A stretch of 62,137 bases of DNA, from assembly GCA_903901045.1 (NCBI GenBank), contig CAIUPP010000071.1, positions 1 through 62,137 of the forward strand, in the 5' to 3' direction. How positions within the stretch are numbered: position 1 is the first letter of the stretch; the number at the start of each line of letters is the position of its first letter. The notes below the pieces were generated by a model. It made no database searches and was not told the origin of the DNA. It was given only the letters and a program-made list of their open reading frames with translations. The position numbers and the translations under genes were made by a program. Source of the DNA: an uncultured Planctomycetota bacterium. Lineage in GTDB: Bacteria > Planctomycetota > Brocadiia > CAIUPP01. Positions 16,744-24,148 of this stretch are shown one piece after another.

Positions 16744-17027
16744 ACGGCAGCGGGATTCAACCCATGCGCTTTATCCTGCACGGGCGGCACCCGTCGGCAC
16801 ACGCTCCTGCTCTTCTTGCCATGGCTCCCTTTGTCAGGGAGCAAGTCAGCATTATCGGATGTTGTCCTCGTCATCGCTTGGAGCTTGGGGATGGGAGTTG
16901 CCGGGCTTCTGTGCTGGAGAAGGGGGAGGCGTTCGATAAAGCAGTATGCGCAATGGACGGTGACAATGGGAAAGCAGCGTTCGGCAGACCATCTGGAGCA
17001 TCGAGCATCGCGCGATCTGTAGTTTGT

Positions 17028-17255
17028 CTACAACGCCTCGGTGAATTCGTCAACATCGATTCTGGCTTGGCGCAGGAGGCCCCGGAGCGTTCCGATCTTG
17101 AGTTCGCGGTGCATGGGTACCGCGCAACCTGTCTTGCCTTCCGGCGTTTGGCGGACCATCACCACATGACTTCCGCGTTGTCGCGCCTGCCGAAATCCAA
17201 GCATCTCCAGCGCCTTGACCGCCTCGCGTCCGGAGACCTTCCGCAATTCAGGCAT
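17028..17255 (-). CDS. hicA: HicA-family toxin
   Basis: 75 residues from ATG 17255. Matches the HicA dsRBD-like mRNA-interferase family: ELRKVSGREAVKALEMLGF, QRGSHVVMVR with the catalytic His in GSH, and the ending KIGTLRGLLRQARIDVDEF. The upstream-extended TTG start at 17270 is unlikely. It overlaps the hicB stop by 8 nt. In this locus the antitoxin comes first, an order known for part of the HicAB family. Expected to cleave mRNA when not bound by HicB. Confidence 0.9.
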   Translation of the reverse strand: MPELRKVSGREAVKALEMLGFRQARQRGSHVVMVRQTPEGKTGCAVPMHRELKIGTLRGLLRQARIDVDEFTEAL

Positions 17256-17460
17256 GGACCGGAACCTCAAAAACCGTCAGGAAGGGCTTCTCAGTTTCGG
17301 GAAGAGGGAACTCTTCAAGATAGAGTTCCGTTGCTTCCTTGAGGTTCTCGATGGCCTCTTCGACCGTATCACCCTGGCTTACGGTGCCGACCTCCGGACA
17401 GTCAGCCACGTACATATCTTCTTCCCGGTGAATGACCGCCGTCAGTGTGCGCGTGTCCAT
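17248..17460 (-). CDS. hicB: HicB-family antitoxin
   Basis: 70 residues; ATG at 17460 follows GGAGG and AAGG. It carries the partial RNase-H-like HicB fold: TAVIHREEDMYVADCPEVG, TVSQGDTVEEAIENLKEATE and LYLEEFP. It lacks the C-terminal ribbon-helix-helix or HTH domain that longer HicB proteins use to bind DNA, so autoregulation might need HicA or another factor. Pairs with the overlapping hicA. Confidence 0.88.
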   Translation of the reverse strand: MDTRTLTAVIHREEDMYVADCPEVGTVSQGDTVEEAIENLKEATELYLEEFPLPETEKPFLTVFEVPVHA

Positions 17461-17490
17461 CCTTCCAACCTCCCTGAAACTGCCCTCTAC

Positions 17491-17520
17491 AACGTAACAG
17501 AACGTTCATTTCCACGTCAA
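17491..17520 (-). promoter_or_regulatory. hicBA promoter with possible operator
   Basis: On the minus strand TTGACG (17520-17515), a 17-bp spacer and TTACGT (17497-17492). An inverted repeat AACGT-N6-ACGTT (17491-17506) covers the -10 region and is placed as an autoregulatory operator would be. This short region is markedly AT-richer than its surroundings. Confidence 0.45.
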
Positions 17521-17530
17521 TGCAGAACTT

Positions 17531-18094
17531 TCATTCTTCCCTTGCACTGACGCCGAAGTCCGGTGTGACCTCAGGCACGATGACGGTTCCTTCCGGAAAT
17601 GATTCCCTGAGTTCCGCAAATGCGCTTTCGCTCTGAACGGCCACAATGACAACCTCGACGGGCGACAGCCGCTCCTCCAGCACAGGGCGCAGACCTTCGG
17701 CAAAATGGCCGATGCTGAGATGGCCGAAACCGGTCGCCAGAGCCGTCAAAGCGACGCTGCGCGCACCCTCGTGGGCAGCGAGGCGAAGAGCTCTCCGGAC
17801 AGTCTCTGTGATCAACTCGACGTTGGAGTCGTAGAAGGCGTCGATGGCAACGGCGTGCAGCACAGCCTTGTAGGGTGTGTTGGTGGGGTGCGTCACAACG
17901 ACATCACCTGGCTTGGCAAAGCGAGGACCCTGCTCAGGCAGGTGCCGGTGCAACTCCGCTTGCAGCGCCGGCCCGAACCGCAGGAGAAGTTCGCCGCCCA
18001 CCCCGCCCGACAAGTTGAGGGAGACATTGGCGGAACAGATGAGAACGTTGACCGGCAGGTCGAGTATGTCGCCGTGGTACAACTCCAATTTCAT
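17531..18094 (-). CDS. macro-domain protein
   Basis: 187 residues. Macro domain throughout: ICSANVSLNLSGGVGGELL corresponds to the ADP-ribose-binding N-A-N-x-x-L-x-x-GGGV loop, and LTALATGFGHLSIGHFAEGL to the late S-x-GTG-like loop. Family members bind or hydrolyse ADP-ribose, O-acetyl-ADP-ribose or ADP-ribosylated targets. ATG 18094 is preceded by GGAAG. No DarT-like ADP-ribosyltransferase is seen next to it, so a DarG role is not supported. It shares orientation with hicBA and lies 70 bp upstream of it, probably part of the same small accessory patch. Confidence 0.85.
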   Translation of the reverse strand: MKLELYHGDILDLPVNVLICSANVSLNLSGGVGGELLLRFGPALQAELHRHLPEQGPRFAKPGDVVVTHPTNTPYKAVLHAVAIDAFYDSNVELITETVRRALRLAAHEGARSVALTALATGFGHLSIGHFAEGLRPVLEERLSPVEVVIVAVQSESAFAELRESFPEGTVIVPEVTPDFGVSAREE

Positions 18095-18169
18095 CTCATT
18101 ATCTTCCGTCGAGCCTGTCGTTCTACAACGATTGCCGCTCCCCCGAATCGTGTGAGCAAAGGCGTCGCA

Positions 18170-18189
18170 GGGCGCAGCAGGCTGCGCCC
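18170..18189. repeat. GCGCAGC palindrome relative
   Basis: GGGCGCAGC and GCTGCGCCC arms around a two-base centre, in the 183-bp gap between the macro-domain gene and the site-2 protease. The same core occurs as a perfect palindrome at 55341-55360. Nothing else is seen in this gap. Confidence 0.5.
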
Positions 18190-18277
18190 CGGCCTTGCCC
18201 CGCGCATGTCTGCGTGCACTCCGTTCATTCGCAAATCGCTATTCGCAATTCCCCATTCGCCAATCATCCATCCGGCG

Positions 18278-19396
18278 TTACACCCCCAGCTCCGCCCTCA
18301 TCCGCAGGTACCCCATCAGCGCGTCGCGTCCGACCATACCGAGCAGCCTGCCATTCTGGATAACGGGAAGTTGGTTCACCCCTTCCTCGGTCATTTCCTC
18401 CATGGCCGTCCAGAGATCGTTGTCCGGGCCGATGGCCTTCACCGCGCTGGCGGGGACCATGACGTCGCGGACCTGGACGCTGTTCCATTGCTCCTGCGGC
18501 ACCGCGCGCGCGTTGTGAACGGTGATCAGGCCGAGCAATTGGTCCCCCTGGGCGACCGGCACGCAGCGAATGCCGCGCGCCAGGATCAGGTCCTGAATCA
18601 CCGTGCCGATGCTGGTCTCAGGCGCGACGATCGCACAGCCGGCGTTCATCACCTGATGCACCGGCACTCCCTGAAGCATGCGCTTGAGGCGCGTGCGGTC
18701 GAATGTGCTCTGCGCGGCATTCTTGAGGAACCAGCCGATGAGCGCAAACCAGAGTCCGTTGATCTGCCCGAACAGCAGCATCACGATGCCCAGCCCTATC
18801 AGGCCCCAGGCGATGGCGATTCCCAGGCCGACCGCCCAGCGCGTCGCCTTGTCCAGGTCCCCCGTGATTCCCCAGAGGATGGAGCGGAATATCCGCCCGC
18901 CGTCCAGGGGAAAGCCGGGGATCATGTTGAAGATGGCCAGCATCACGTTGATGAGCGCGAGGTAATAGAAGATCGCCCCGATTGGCTCGTTGACATGCTG
19001 CGTCAGAAGCCAGAGGCCCGCGGCGAGCAGGGAGAGCAGAAAGCTGGTCGCCGGTCCCACGACCGCCATGAGGAACTCCGTCGCCGCGCTGCCGGGCTCT
19101 TCGCCGAGTTCCGAGACTCCGCCGAAGACGAACAGGATGATGTCGCGCACTTTCATTCCGCGCGAGACCGCGACCACTGAGTGCGCTATCTCGTGAATCA
19201 GCACGGAGGCGAAGAAGCAGAAGCTGGTGATCAGTCCGACCACCCAATAAAGCAGGGGAGCCCAGTGCGGATATTGGCTCGGGAAGTATCCGGCGGCCAG
19301 CGTCCAGGTGACCAGAACGAAGATAATCAGCCAACTGACGTGGATGCGGATGGGGATGCCGAATAGTTTGATCAGATGAATTGAGCCGCCGTTCAT
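18278..19396 (-). CDS. site-2-type membrane metalloprotease with CBS domains
   Basis: 372 residues from ATG 19396 (AGGGA upstream). Six or so hydrophobic segments contain the zinc motif HEIAH (residues 68-72) and NMIPGFPLDGGR with the third ligand Asp. Two CBS repeats follow (about 245-370: VMNAGCAIVAPETSIGTVIQ and DVMVPASAVKAIGPDNDLW). This is the SpoIVFB/CBS class of site-2 proteases, in which the CBS pair can gate activity by binding adenine nucleotides. The substrate is unknown. It stands alone and is divergent from trpC. Confidence 0.9.
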   Translation of the reverse strand: MNGGSIHLIKLFGIPIRIHVSWLIIFVLVTWTLAAGYFPSQYPHWAPLLYWVVGLITSFCFFASVLIHEIAHSVVAVSRGMKVRDIILFVFGGVSELGEEPGSAATEFLMAVVGPATSFLLSLLAAGLWLLTQHVNEPIGAIFYYLALINVMLAIFNMIPGFPLDGGRIFRSILWGITGDLDKATRWAVGLGIAIAWGLIGLGIVMLLFGQINGLWFALIGWFLKNAAQSTFDRTRLKRMLQGVPVHQVMNAGCAIVAPETSIGTVIQDLILARGIRCVPVAQGDQLLGLITVHNARAVPQEQWNSVQVRDVMVPASAVKAIGPDNDLWTAMEEMTEEGVNQLPVIQNGRLLGMVGRDALMGYLRMRAELGV

Positions 19397-19545
19397 GGGC
19401 AGTATCCCTATAATCGCTGGCGCGCGGTGGAGAGTCCTCGACACAAGGATAATGGAGCGGCGGGGCCGCGTCAATGATAACCTGAAACGGCGGAGGGGCG
19501 ACGAGAACTGGAAACGAGGGACTGAGAACTGAGCGGGCGACCGCG

Positions 19546-19574
19546 TTGACGCGGCATTTGCGTTCGGGTAAGGT
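19546..19574 (+). promoter_or_regulatory. promoter of trpC
   Basis: TTGACG (19546-19551), a 17-bp spacer and TAAGGT (19569-19574), placing the start near 19581. The transcript would then carry AGGAGG at 19589-19594 and a short reading frame before trpC. Confidence 0.5.
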
Positions 19575-19599
19575 GAAGCGCATCGTTTCAGGAGGAGCA

Positions 19600-19668
19600 G
19601 TGGTGGAGCGCGGTGTCCACGGCGCGCTTGGTTTGGTGAAGGCGCAGATTCGCGATGATTCTCGATGA
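19600..19668 (+). other. short upstream reading frame overlapping the trpC start
   Basis: GTG at 19600 sits 5 nt after a strong AGGAGG and opens a 22-codon frame that ends with TGA at 19666-19668, 13 nt inside trpC and in another frame. It holds no Trp codon run, so it is not a classical attenuator leader. Much of it consists of a TGGAGCGCG repeat also present at 25880-25928 and 42580-42665. It may be an accident of repeat insertion between Shine-Dalgarno and start, or a coupling leader. Confidence 0.35.
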
Positions 19669-20437
19669 TATTCTAAGGAACAAGCGCGCGGAGGTTGCCG
19701 CCCGCAAGCGCGCCGCGCCGGCAAAGGCGCTGGAGTCCCTGGCGCGCTCGGCTTCGGCGCCGCGCGATTTCCGGACGGCGCTGGCAGGGGGGCGGAAGCG
19801 GGGCATCCGGCTGATCGCCGAATACAAACGCGCTTCCCCAAGCAAGGGAATCATCCGCGCCGATCTCGATCCGGCGCAGGTGGGGCGGCTGTACGAGGCC
19901 GCGGGCGCGGCGGCGATCTCGGTTCTCACGGATGAGAAATTCTTCTCCGGAAAGCTGGAAGAGCTGCGGGCGGTGCGGGGGGCGGTGAAGATTCCGGTGC
20001 TGCGAAAGGACTTCATCATCGACCCCTGGCAATTGCTGGAGGCGCGCGCCGCCGGGGCGGATGCCGTTCTCCTGATCGCCGCGGCGCTGGAGGAAGCTGA
20101 GTTGCGGGAGTTCCGAATTCAGGCGCTCGACCTCGGGATGCATTGCCTTGTCGAGGTTCACGACGAAACGGAACTGGCGCGCGCGCTGGCCTCGGGGGCT
20201 GAAATCGTGGGAATCAACAACCGCAACCTGCAAAGCTTCCGCGTGGAGCTTGAGACCACCTTCCGGCTGCGCGCGGGGATCCCGCAGGAGAAACTCGTCG
20301 TCAGCGAAAGCGGCATTGCCACCCGCGCGGATGCGGTGCGGCTGCAGCAAGCTGGAGTGGATGCCATGCTGGTGGGGGAGACGCTCATGCGCAGGCCGGA
20401 CCCCGGCGAGGCGGCGAAGGAATTGCTGGGCGGCTAG
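19655..20437 (+). CDS. trpC: indole-3-glycerol phosphate synthase TrpC
   Basis: 260 residues, full length. Closes the indole ring in tryptophan synthesis by decarboxylating CdRP. TIM-barrel motifs: IAEYKRASPSKG with the catalytic Lys, SVLTDEKFFSG, VPVLRKDFIID-like ILRKDF, EVHDETELARAL, GINNRNLQSF and VSESGIATRADAV. An in-frame stop lies just upstream, so ATG 19655 is the first possible ATG; its own ribosome site is weak and 12 nt away. It is separate from the other trp genes. The stop overlaps the convergent cysE stop through the palindrome CTAG. Confidence 0.95.
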   Translation: MILDDILRNKRAEVAARKRAAPAKALESLARSASAPRDFRTALAGGRKRGIRLIAEYKRASPSKGIIRADLDPAQVGRLYEAAGAAAISVLTDEKFFSGKLEELRAVRGAVKIPVLRKDFIIDPWQLLEARAAGADAVLLIAAALEEAELREFRIQALDLGMHCLVEVHDETELARALASGAEIVGINNRNLQSFRVELETTFRLRAGIPQEKLVVSESGIATRADAVRLQQAGVDAMLVGETLMRRPDPGEAAKELLGG

Positions 20438-21405
20438 ATCTGGAAATCCGCCGCGCCCTCTTCCTTGATCGTGACGCTGGAGTTCTTGAAGCGCAGGCGG
20501 GGCTGCTCGATGAGCACCTTCGTGCCGGGGGGCACGCTGTGAGTCAGCCAGACGCTCCCGCCGATTGTCGAACCCGCGCCGACCACCGTGTCCCCGCCCA
20601 GGATTACCGCGCCGGCGTAAATCGTGACGTGGTCCTCGATGGTGGGGTGCCGCTTCGTATCGCGAATCAGCGCCCCACAGGCGTCGCGCGGGAAGCTCAG
20701 CGCGCCCAGCGTGGCGCCCTGGTACATCTTCACGTGGTCGCCGATGACGGTCGTCTGGCCGATCACCACGCCGGTGCCATGGTCGATGAAGAAGAAGCGG
20801 CCGATCTGCGCGCCGGGGTGGATGTCGATGCCGGTGGCGGAGTGGGCCGTCTCCGACAACAGGCGTGGGAGCAGCGGCACCTTCTGCTGGTAGAGCTCGT
20901 GCGCGATGCGGTGCACCGTGATCGCGTAGAAACCCGGGTAGCCGAAGATGATCTCATCGTAGCCGGTGGCGGCGGGGTCGCCATCGAAGGCGGCGCGCAC
21001 GTCCTCCTCCAGCCAGGCGCGTATCTGGGGCAGCTTGCGGATCAGCGCCAGCGCCTCCGCCTCGCCGCGCGAGCGGCACTGATCGCACGCTCCGTGCTCC
21101 TTCTTGCAGCCGTGACGGAAGGAACGCGCGATCTGCTCGGAAAGCAGCGTCAGGAAGTCTTCGGCTAGCTTCAGGACGTGGGCGTCCAGGTTCTTCGCGT
21201 CCAGGTCCTGACGGCCCACGTAACCGTGGAAAAGAATCTGCCGCGCCAAGTCGATGATGCGTCCGGCCGCCTCGGGCTGCGGGAGAATGTAAGCGCCGAC
21301 GGGCAGCAGCGTCTCCCCCTTGCGAGAACGCTCCAGCATCTCCTTCAGCAGGTCGCGGAGCGCGGGAGCGCCCTTCTTTGGATTGTTCTGCGCCTTCTCG
21401 GGCAT
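20434..21405 (-). CDS. cysE: serine O-acetyltransferase
   Basis: 323 residues from ATG 21405 (AAAGAGGA upstream). An N-terminal helical domain (to about residue 170) precedes left-handed beta-helix hexapeptide repeats: GIDIHPGAQIGRFFFIDHG with the active-site HPGA/DHG residues, GVVIGQTTVIGDHV, RHPTIEDHVTIYAGAVILGG. It acetylates serine for cysteine synthesis. It is the EpsC-like class with a longer N-terminal part; CKKEHGACDQCRSRGE adds a cysteine cluster of unknown role near residue 110. The C-terminus lacks the enteric cysteine-inhibition tail. Convergent with trpC, stops overlapping. Confidence 0.93.
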   Translation of the reverse strand: MPEKAQNNPKKGAPALRDLLKEMLERSRKGETLLPVGAYILPQPEAAGRIIDLARQILFHGYVGRQDLDAKNLDAHVLKLAEDFLTLLSEQIARSFRHGCKKEHGACDQCRSRGEAEALALIRKLPQIRAWLEEDVRAAFDGDPAATGYDEIIFGYPGFYAITVHRIAHELYQQKVPLLPRLLSETAHSATGIDIHPGAQIGRFFFIDHGTGVVIGQTTVIGDHVKMYQGATLGALSFPRDACGALIRDTKRHPTIEDHVTIYAGAVILGGDTVVGAGSTIGGSVWLTHSVPPGTKVLIEQPRLRFKNSSVTIKEEGAADFQI

Positions 21406-21438
21406 GGTTGTCCTCTTTCTCAGGGCTGATCGACTTTC

Positions 21439-21468
21439 ATCATACTGCAAACGCCGTCGGCGCGGCAA
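21439..21468 (-). promoter_or_regulatory. promoter of cysE
   Basis: On the minus strand TTGCCG (21468-21463), an 18-bp spacer and TATGAT (21444-21439), about 34 bp before the cysE ATG. A good -10 with a fair -35. Confidence 0.45.
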
Positions 21469-21541
21469 ATTGTAGCGGGGGTCCGTGCCGTCCTTCGCTG
21501 CGCACGCTGCGGAGGCTCGTTTTACCCGCGAAGGCGCAACC

Positions 21542-21570
21542 TTGTAAACCCCTCCGCATGCCGGTATAAT
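21542..21570 (+). promoter_or_regulatory. promoter of the PilZ gene
   Basis: TTGTAA (21542-21547), a 17-bp spacer and a perfect TATAAT (21565-21570), so transcription would begin near 21577, 34 bp before the ATG. Confidence 0.6.
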
Positions 21571-21610
21571 CCTGTGTCATTCCCGGCGCTCAATTTTGCG
21601 TGAAACAACC

Positions 21611-21982
21611 ATGTCCCGAGACCGCGTCGACAGGAAGAATCCGCGTAAAGGCACCCGTCGGGCGTATGTGGAATACGCCAAGATAGGCACGCGGCTGTCG
21701 CGTTTATTCAAGCCGGACGTGCAGCGCGGGCCGATGGTGGACATCAGCCGCAACGGCGTGCAGTTCCGCGCCACGGCGCCTTTGGAAGTGGGCGAAAGCC
21801 TGTACATGACGCTGCAATTCGTGGATATTCCCGAGCCGGTGAAACTGAAGGCGGAGGTGCGTTGGGCGCGCGAGGAGAAGAAGGTCGGCATTGAGAACTA
21901 CACGCACCTCATCGGCGCGGAGTTTGTCGAGTTCTCCCCTCATGCCTGGGACCTGATCGCCGCCGCGATGCGGGATGGATAG
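21611..21982 (+). CDS. PilZ-domain protein
   Basis: 123 residues from ATG 21611; a TTG at 21596 is the alternative. A basic N-terminus (KNPRKGTRRAYVEY) precedes a PilZ core with VDISRNGVQFRA (the D/N-x-S-x-x-G motif) and LKAEVRWAREEKK. The R-x-x-x-R motif needed for cyclic-di-GMP is only loosely matched (around RKGTRR), so binding is uncertain. It lies 43 bp upstream of a Ser/Thr kinase gene and may be co-expressed with it. Confidence 0.82.
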   Translation: MSRDRVDRKNPRKGTRRAYVEYAKIGTRLSRLFKPDVQRGPMVDISRNGVQFRATAPLEVGESLYMTLQFVDIPEPVKLKAEVRWAREEKKVGIENYTHLIGAEFVEFSPHAWDLIAAAMRDG

Positions 21983-22025
21983 GTGGCCTTTTCCCCCGCC
22001 GCATAACGAGTTGAGGTGAATTGCG

Positions 22026-22928
22026 TTGGCTAAGGATTGGTCACTGGGCCTGTTCGGAAGCGGCAGCAGCCACGAAGGCTACTCCGCGCCGGACAACTAC
22101 AAAATCCTGCGCACGGTGGCGCAGGGGGGCATGTCGGTCGTCTTCGAAGGACGCCGAAAGTCCGACGACGCCCCCGTCGCCATCAAAATCATCAAGCCGG
22201 AATTCACCCAGATCGCCGAGCAGCTCGAGAAGCTGTTCGAGAAAGGGTCCGAGGGGGAGATCGCCCTGTCGCTGCGCCACCCCAATGTCGTGCGCACCTT
22301 CGAGTTCGGCCACAAGGGACGCGAGTACTTCATCATCATGGAGTTCATCGACGGGCCGAACCTGAAACAATTGATCGACCAGCGCCACGCGCGCTGGTCC
22401 GAGAACCGGCTGCAGATCGCGCTGCAGATCGGGCGCGGGCTGGCGTACATCCACCGGAACAACTTGGTGCATCGCGACTTCTGCCCCAAGAACGTCCTGC
22501 TGACCGAGGAGGGGGTCGCCAAGATCATCGACTTCGGCCTGGCGATTCCGGAGCAACTGCGCCAGAAGTGGCGTTTCGACCGTTCCGGGACGGCGGCCTA
22601 CATGGCCCCGGAGCAGGTGCGCGGGCAGAAGGTGGACATCCGCACCGACGTGTACGCGCTGGGGGTGAGCATCTACGAGGTCCTGACGGGCAACCGCCCC
22701 TTCCCGGACGATTCCGACCGCTTCCGCAAAATGGCCGTGCACCTCAACGTGCAGCCCACCAGCCCGCGCCAGTACAACAAGAACATCCCCGTCGCGCTGG
22801 AGCATATCCTCATGCGTGCGATGTCCAAGGATGCGGATGAACGCTACTCCAACGTGGACATCATGCTGAAGGAGCTCCAGGCCGTCGCGGCGACGTTCTT
22901 CGGCGATGCCAAACTGCCGAAGGAATAA
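22026..22928 (+). CDS. Hanks-type Ser/Thr protein kinase
   Basis: 300 residues from TTG 22026, 7 nt after GAGGTG. A single kinase domain without transmembrane segment or sensory extension: VAQGGMSVVFEG glycine loop, Lys54 in VAIKII, HRDFCPKN (residues 149-156), IIDFGLA with Asp169, and YMAPEQVRGQ. The catalytic-loop Lys of HRDLKPEN is Cys153 here, though Asp151 and Asn156 are kept, so activity is plausible but not certain. It follows the PilZ gene and may phosphorylate it or act in the same signalling path; this is inference. Confidence 0.9.
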   Translation: MAKDWSLGLFGSGSSHEGYSAPDNYKILRTVAQGGMSVVFEGRRKSDDAPVAIKIIKPEFTQIAEQLEKLFEKGSEGEIALSLRHPNVVRTFEFGHKGREYFIIMEFIDGPNLKQLIDQRHARWSENRLQIALQIGRGLAYIHRNNLVHRDFCPKNVLLTEEGVAKIIDFGLAIPEQLRQKWRFDRSGTAAYMAPEQVRGQKVDIRTDVYALGVSIYEVLTGNRPFPDDSDRFRKMAVHLNVQPTSPRQYNKNIPVALEHILMRAMSKDADERYSNVDIMLKELQAVAATFFGDAKLPKE

Positions 22929-22930
22929 CG

Positions 22931-22973
22931 GCGACGGCGTTCACCGCAGAGGCGCGGAGTACGCGGAGAACGG
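22931..22973. repeat. GGCGACGGCGTTCACCGC repeat
   Basis: Shares 18 identical bases with 1063-1080 and then a similar CGCGGAGAACGG tail. It begins 2 bp after the kinase stop and would extend the downstream hydrolase frame artificially at its N-terminus. Confidence 0.7.
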
Positions 22974-23004
22974 ATTCGGGGGATACGTCAGAAAAGGGGG
23001 GAGT

Positions 23005-24099
23005 TTGGCCCGAGGGAACAGGGCGACAGCGATTCTCCGGCGCATGCTCCTTGGCATAGCGGATGTGGCCATTGCGCTGGGGTCGTTGGCGTTGCTCCTC
23101 TGCCCGTGGTTCGCCATCACGTCATTCCCCTGGGCTGCAGCGATTGGCATGATAGCCCTTGGCGCGGCGCTCCGCCTGCGGTTGAAGTCGATGGCAAATG
23201 CGCGCCTGGGCAGTCGGCTCTTCATCGCAGCCATCGGGCTGTTCATCCTCTGCCTCCTGGCAATCGGAAGCGTTTGCGCCCGGCACTGGACGCGGCATCA
23301 AGGCCGCCTCGAAAGTTCCTGTGGGCGCGGCGCGTGGAAGATCGTCAACGTCGTGCCTGAGGCGGACATCGCCTCGCTGGGCGTCCGTCTTTGCGGCGTC
23401 ATGGGCTTTCTCCCCTCCAACCAGGCGAGCGAGGTGCATGCGCTCCTGAAGGTTGAATACCGCCGGATGGAGCGGGACGAGGGCGCAGCCGACGCCGGCA
23501 ATGTTGCGCTGATGTCGGTCATGGACAAGCGCGCGAGGCATGCCTTCATCCTCTACCCCCGGAACGACGGCGGCAAGCCGCTCGGAGCGCTGCTTTTCCT
23601 TCATGGCGCGGGCGCGCCGATGGCGCTCTATCCATGGCTGCTCTCCGATCTCGCCGACCGGGAGAACCTGATAGTTCTCTGCCCGTCATGGGATAGCGGG
23701 GAGTGGTCGCAGGCGGGAGCGGCGGAGTATGCCGTCGAGCGTCTGCGCGCGGTCATGGCGGCGCAGCCGGTGGACGCGAAACGAATTTACCTCGGTGGCA
23801 TCTCCATGGGGGGCGCGGGGGGATGGAGCGTGCTCGACGTGGAGCCGCGCTTATTCCGAGGGTTCATTTGCATCAGCGGCTATGGCGCCGCGCACAGACC
23901 CGCGGGCACTCCCGTCCTCATGGTGGAAGGGGGAAGGGATGCTGTGGCATCCACCGACCAGGAATTGCGGCGCGCTAACCCTCGTTCGCGACTGATCGTT
24001 CTTCCGGACGATGACCACTTCGCCTTTCTGCGCTCGACGGCAAAGGTGACAGAGACTATTTGCGAGTGGATGGACTCCATGGAAGCGGAGACTCCGTAA
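23005..24099 (+). CDS. membrane-anchored alpha/beta hydrolase
   Basis: 364 residues from TTG 23005, preceded by AAGGGGGGAG; ATG 23044 is an alternative, and the frame upstream is repeat sequence. Two to three N-terminal hydrophobic helices (LLGIADVAIALGSLALLL, FIAAIGLFILCLLAIG) precede a serine-hydrolase domain: LLFLHGAGAP oxyanion region, GGISMGGAGGW nucleophile elbow (G-x-S-x-G), VLMVEGGRDAV with the likely Asp and DDDHFAFL with the likely His. The layout resembles esterase/phospholipase-like peptidase_S9 relatives. The substrate is unknown. Confidence 0.75.
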   Translation: MARGNRATAILRRMLLGIADVAIALGSLALLLCPWFAITSFPWAAAIGMIALGAALRLRLKSMANARLGSRLFIAAIGLFILCLLAIGSVCARHWTRHQGRLESSCGRGAWKIVNVVPEADIASLGVRLCGVMGFLPSNQASEVHALLKVEYRRMERDEGAADAGNVALMSVMDKRARHAFILYPRNDGGKPLGALLFLHGAGAPMALYPWLLSDLADRENLIVLCPSWDSGEWSQAGAAEYAVERLRAVMAAQPVDAKRIYLGGISMGGAGGWSVLDVEPRLFRGFICISGYGAAHRPAGTPVLMVEGGRDAVASTDQELRRANPRSRLIVLPDDDHFAFLRSTAKVTETICEWMDSMEAETP

Positions 24100-24148
24100 C
24101 CCCATTATCTCCTTTCCTTCATGCTCTCTGCGGTGAACCCCGCCGTCC

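Noticed and set aside
16816-17022. 67-codon frame with a possible transmembrane stretch (VVLVIAWSLGMGVAGLLC) in the gap before hicA
   Set aside because: TTG start without a ribosome site and no homologue recognised. It could be a remnant, but there is too little to call it a gene.
17531-18094. DarTG-like toxin-antitoxin role for the macro-domain protein
   Set aside because: No DarT-like ADP-ribosyltransferase is next to it; the neighbour is hicBA.
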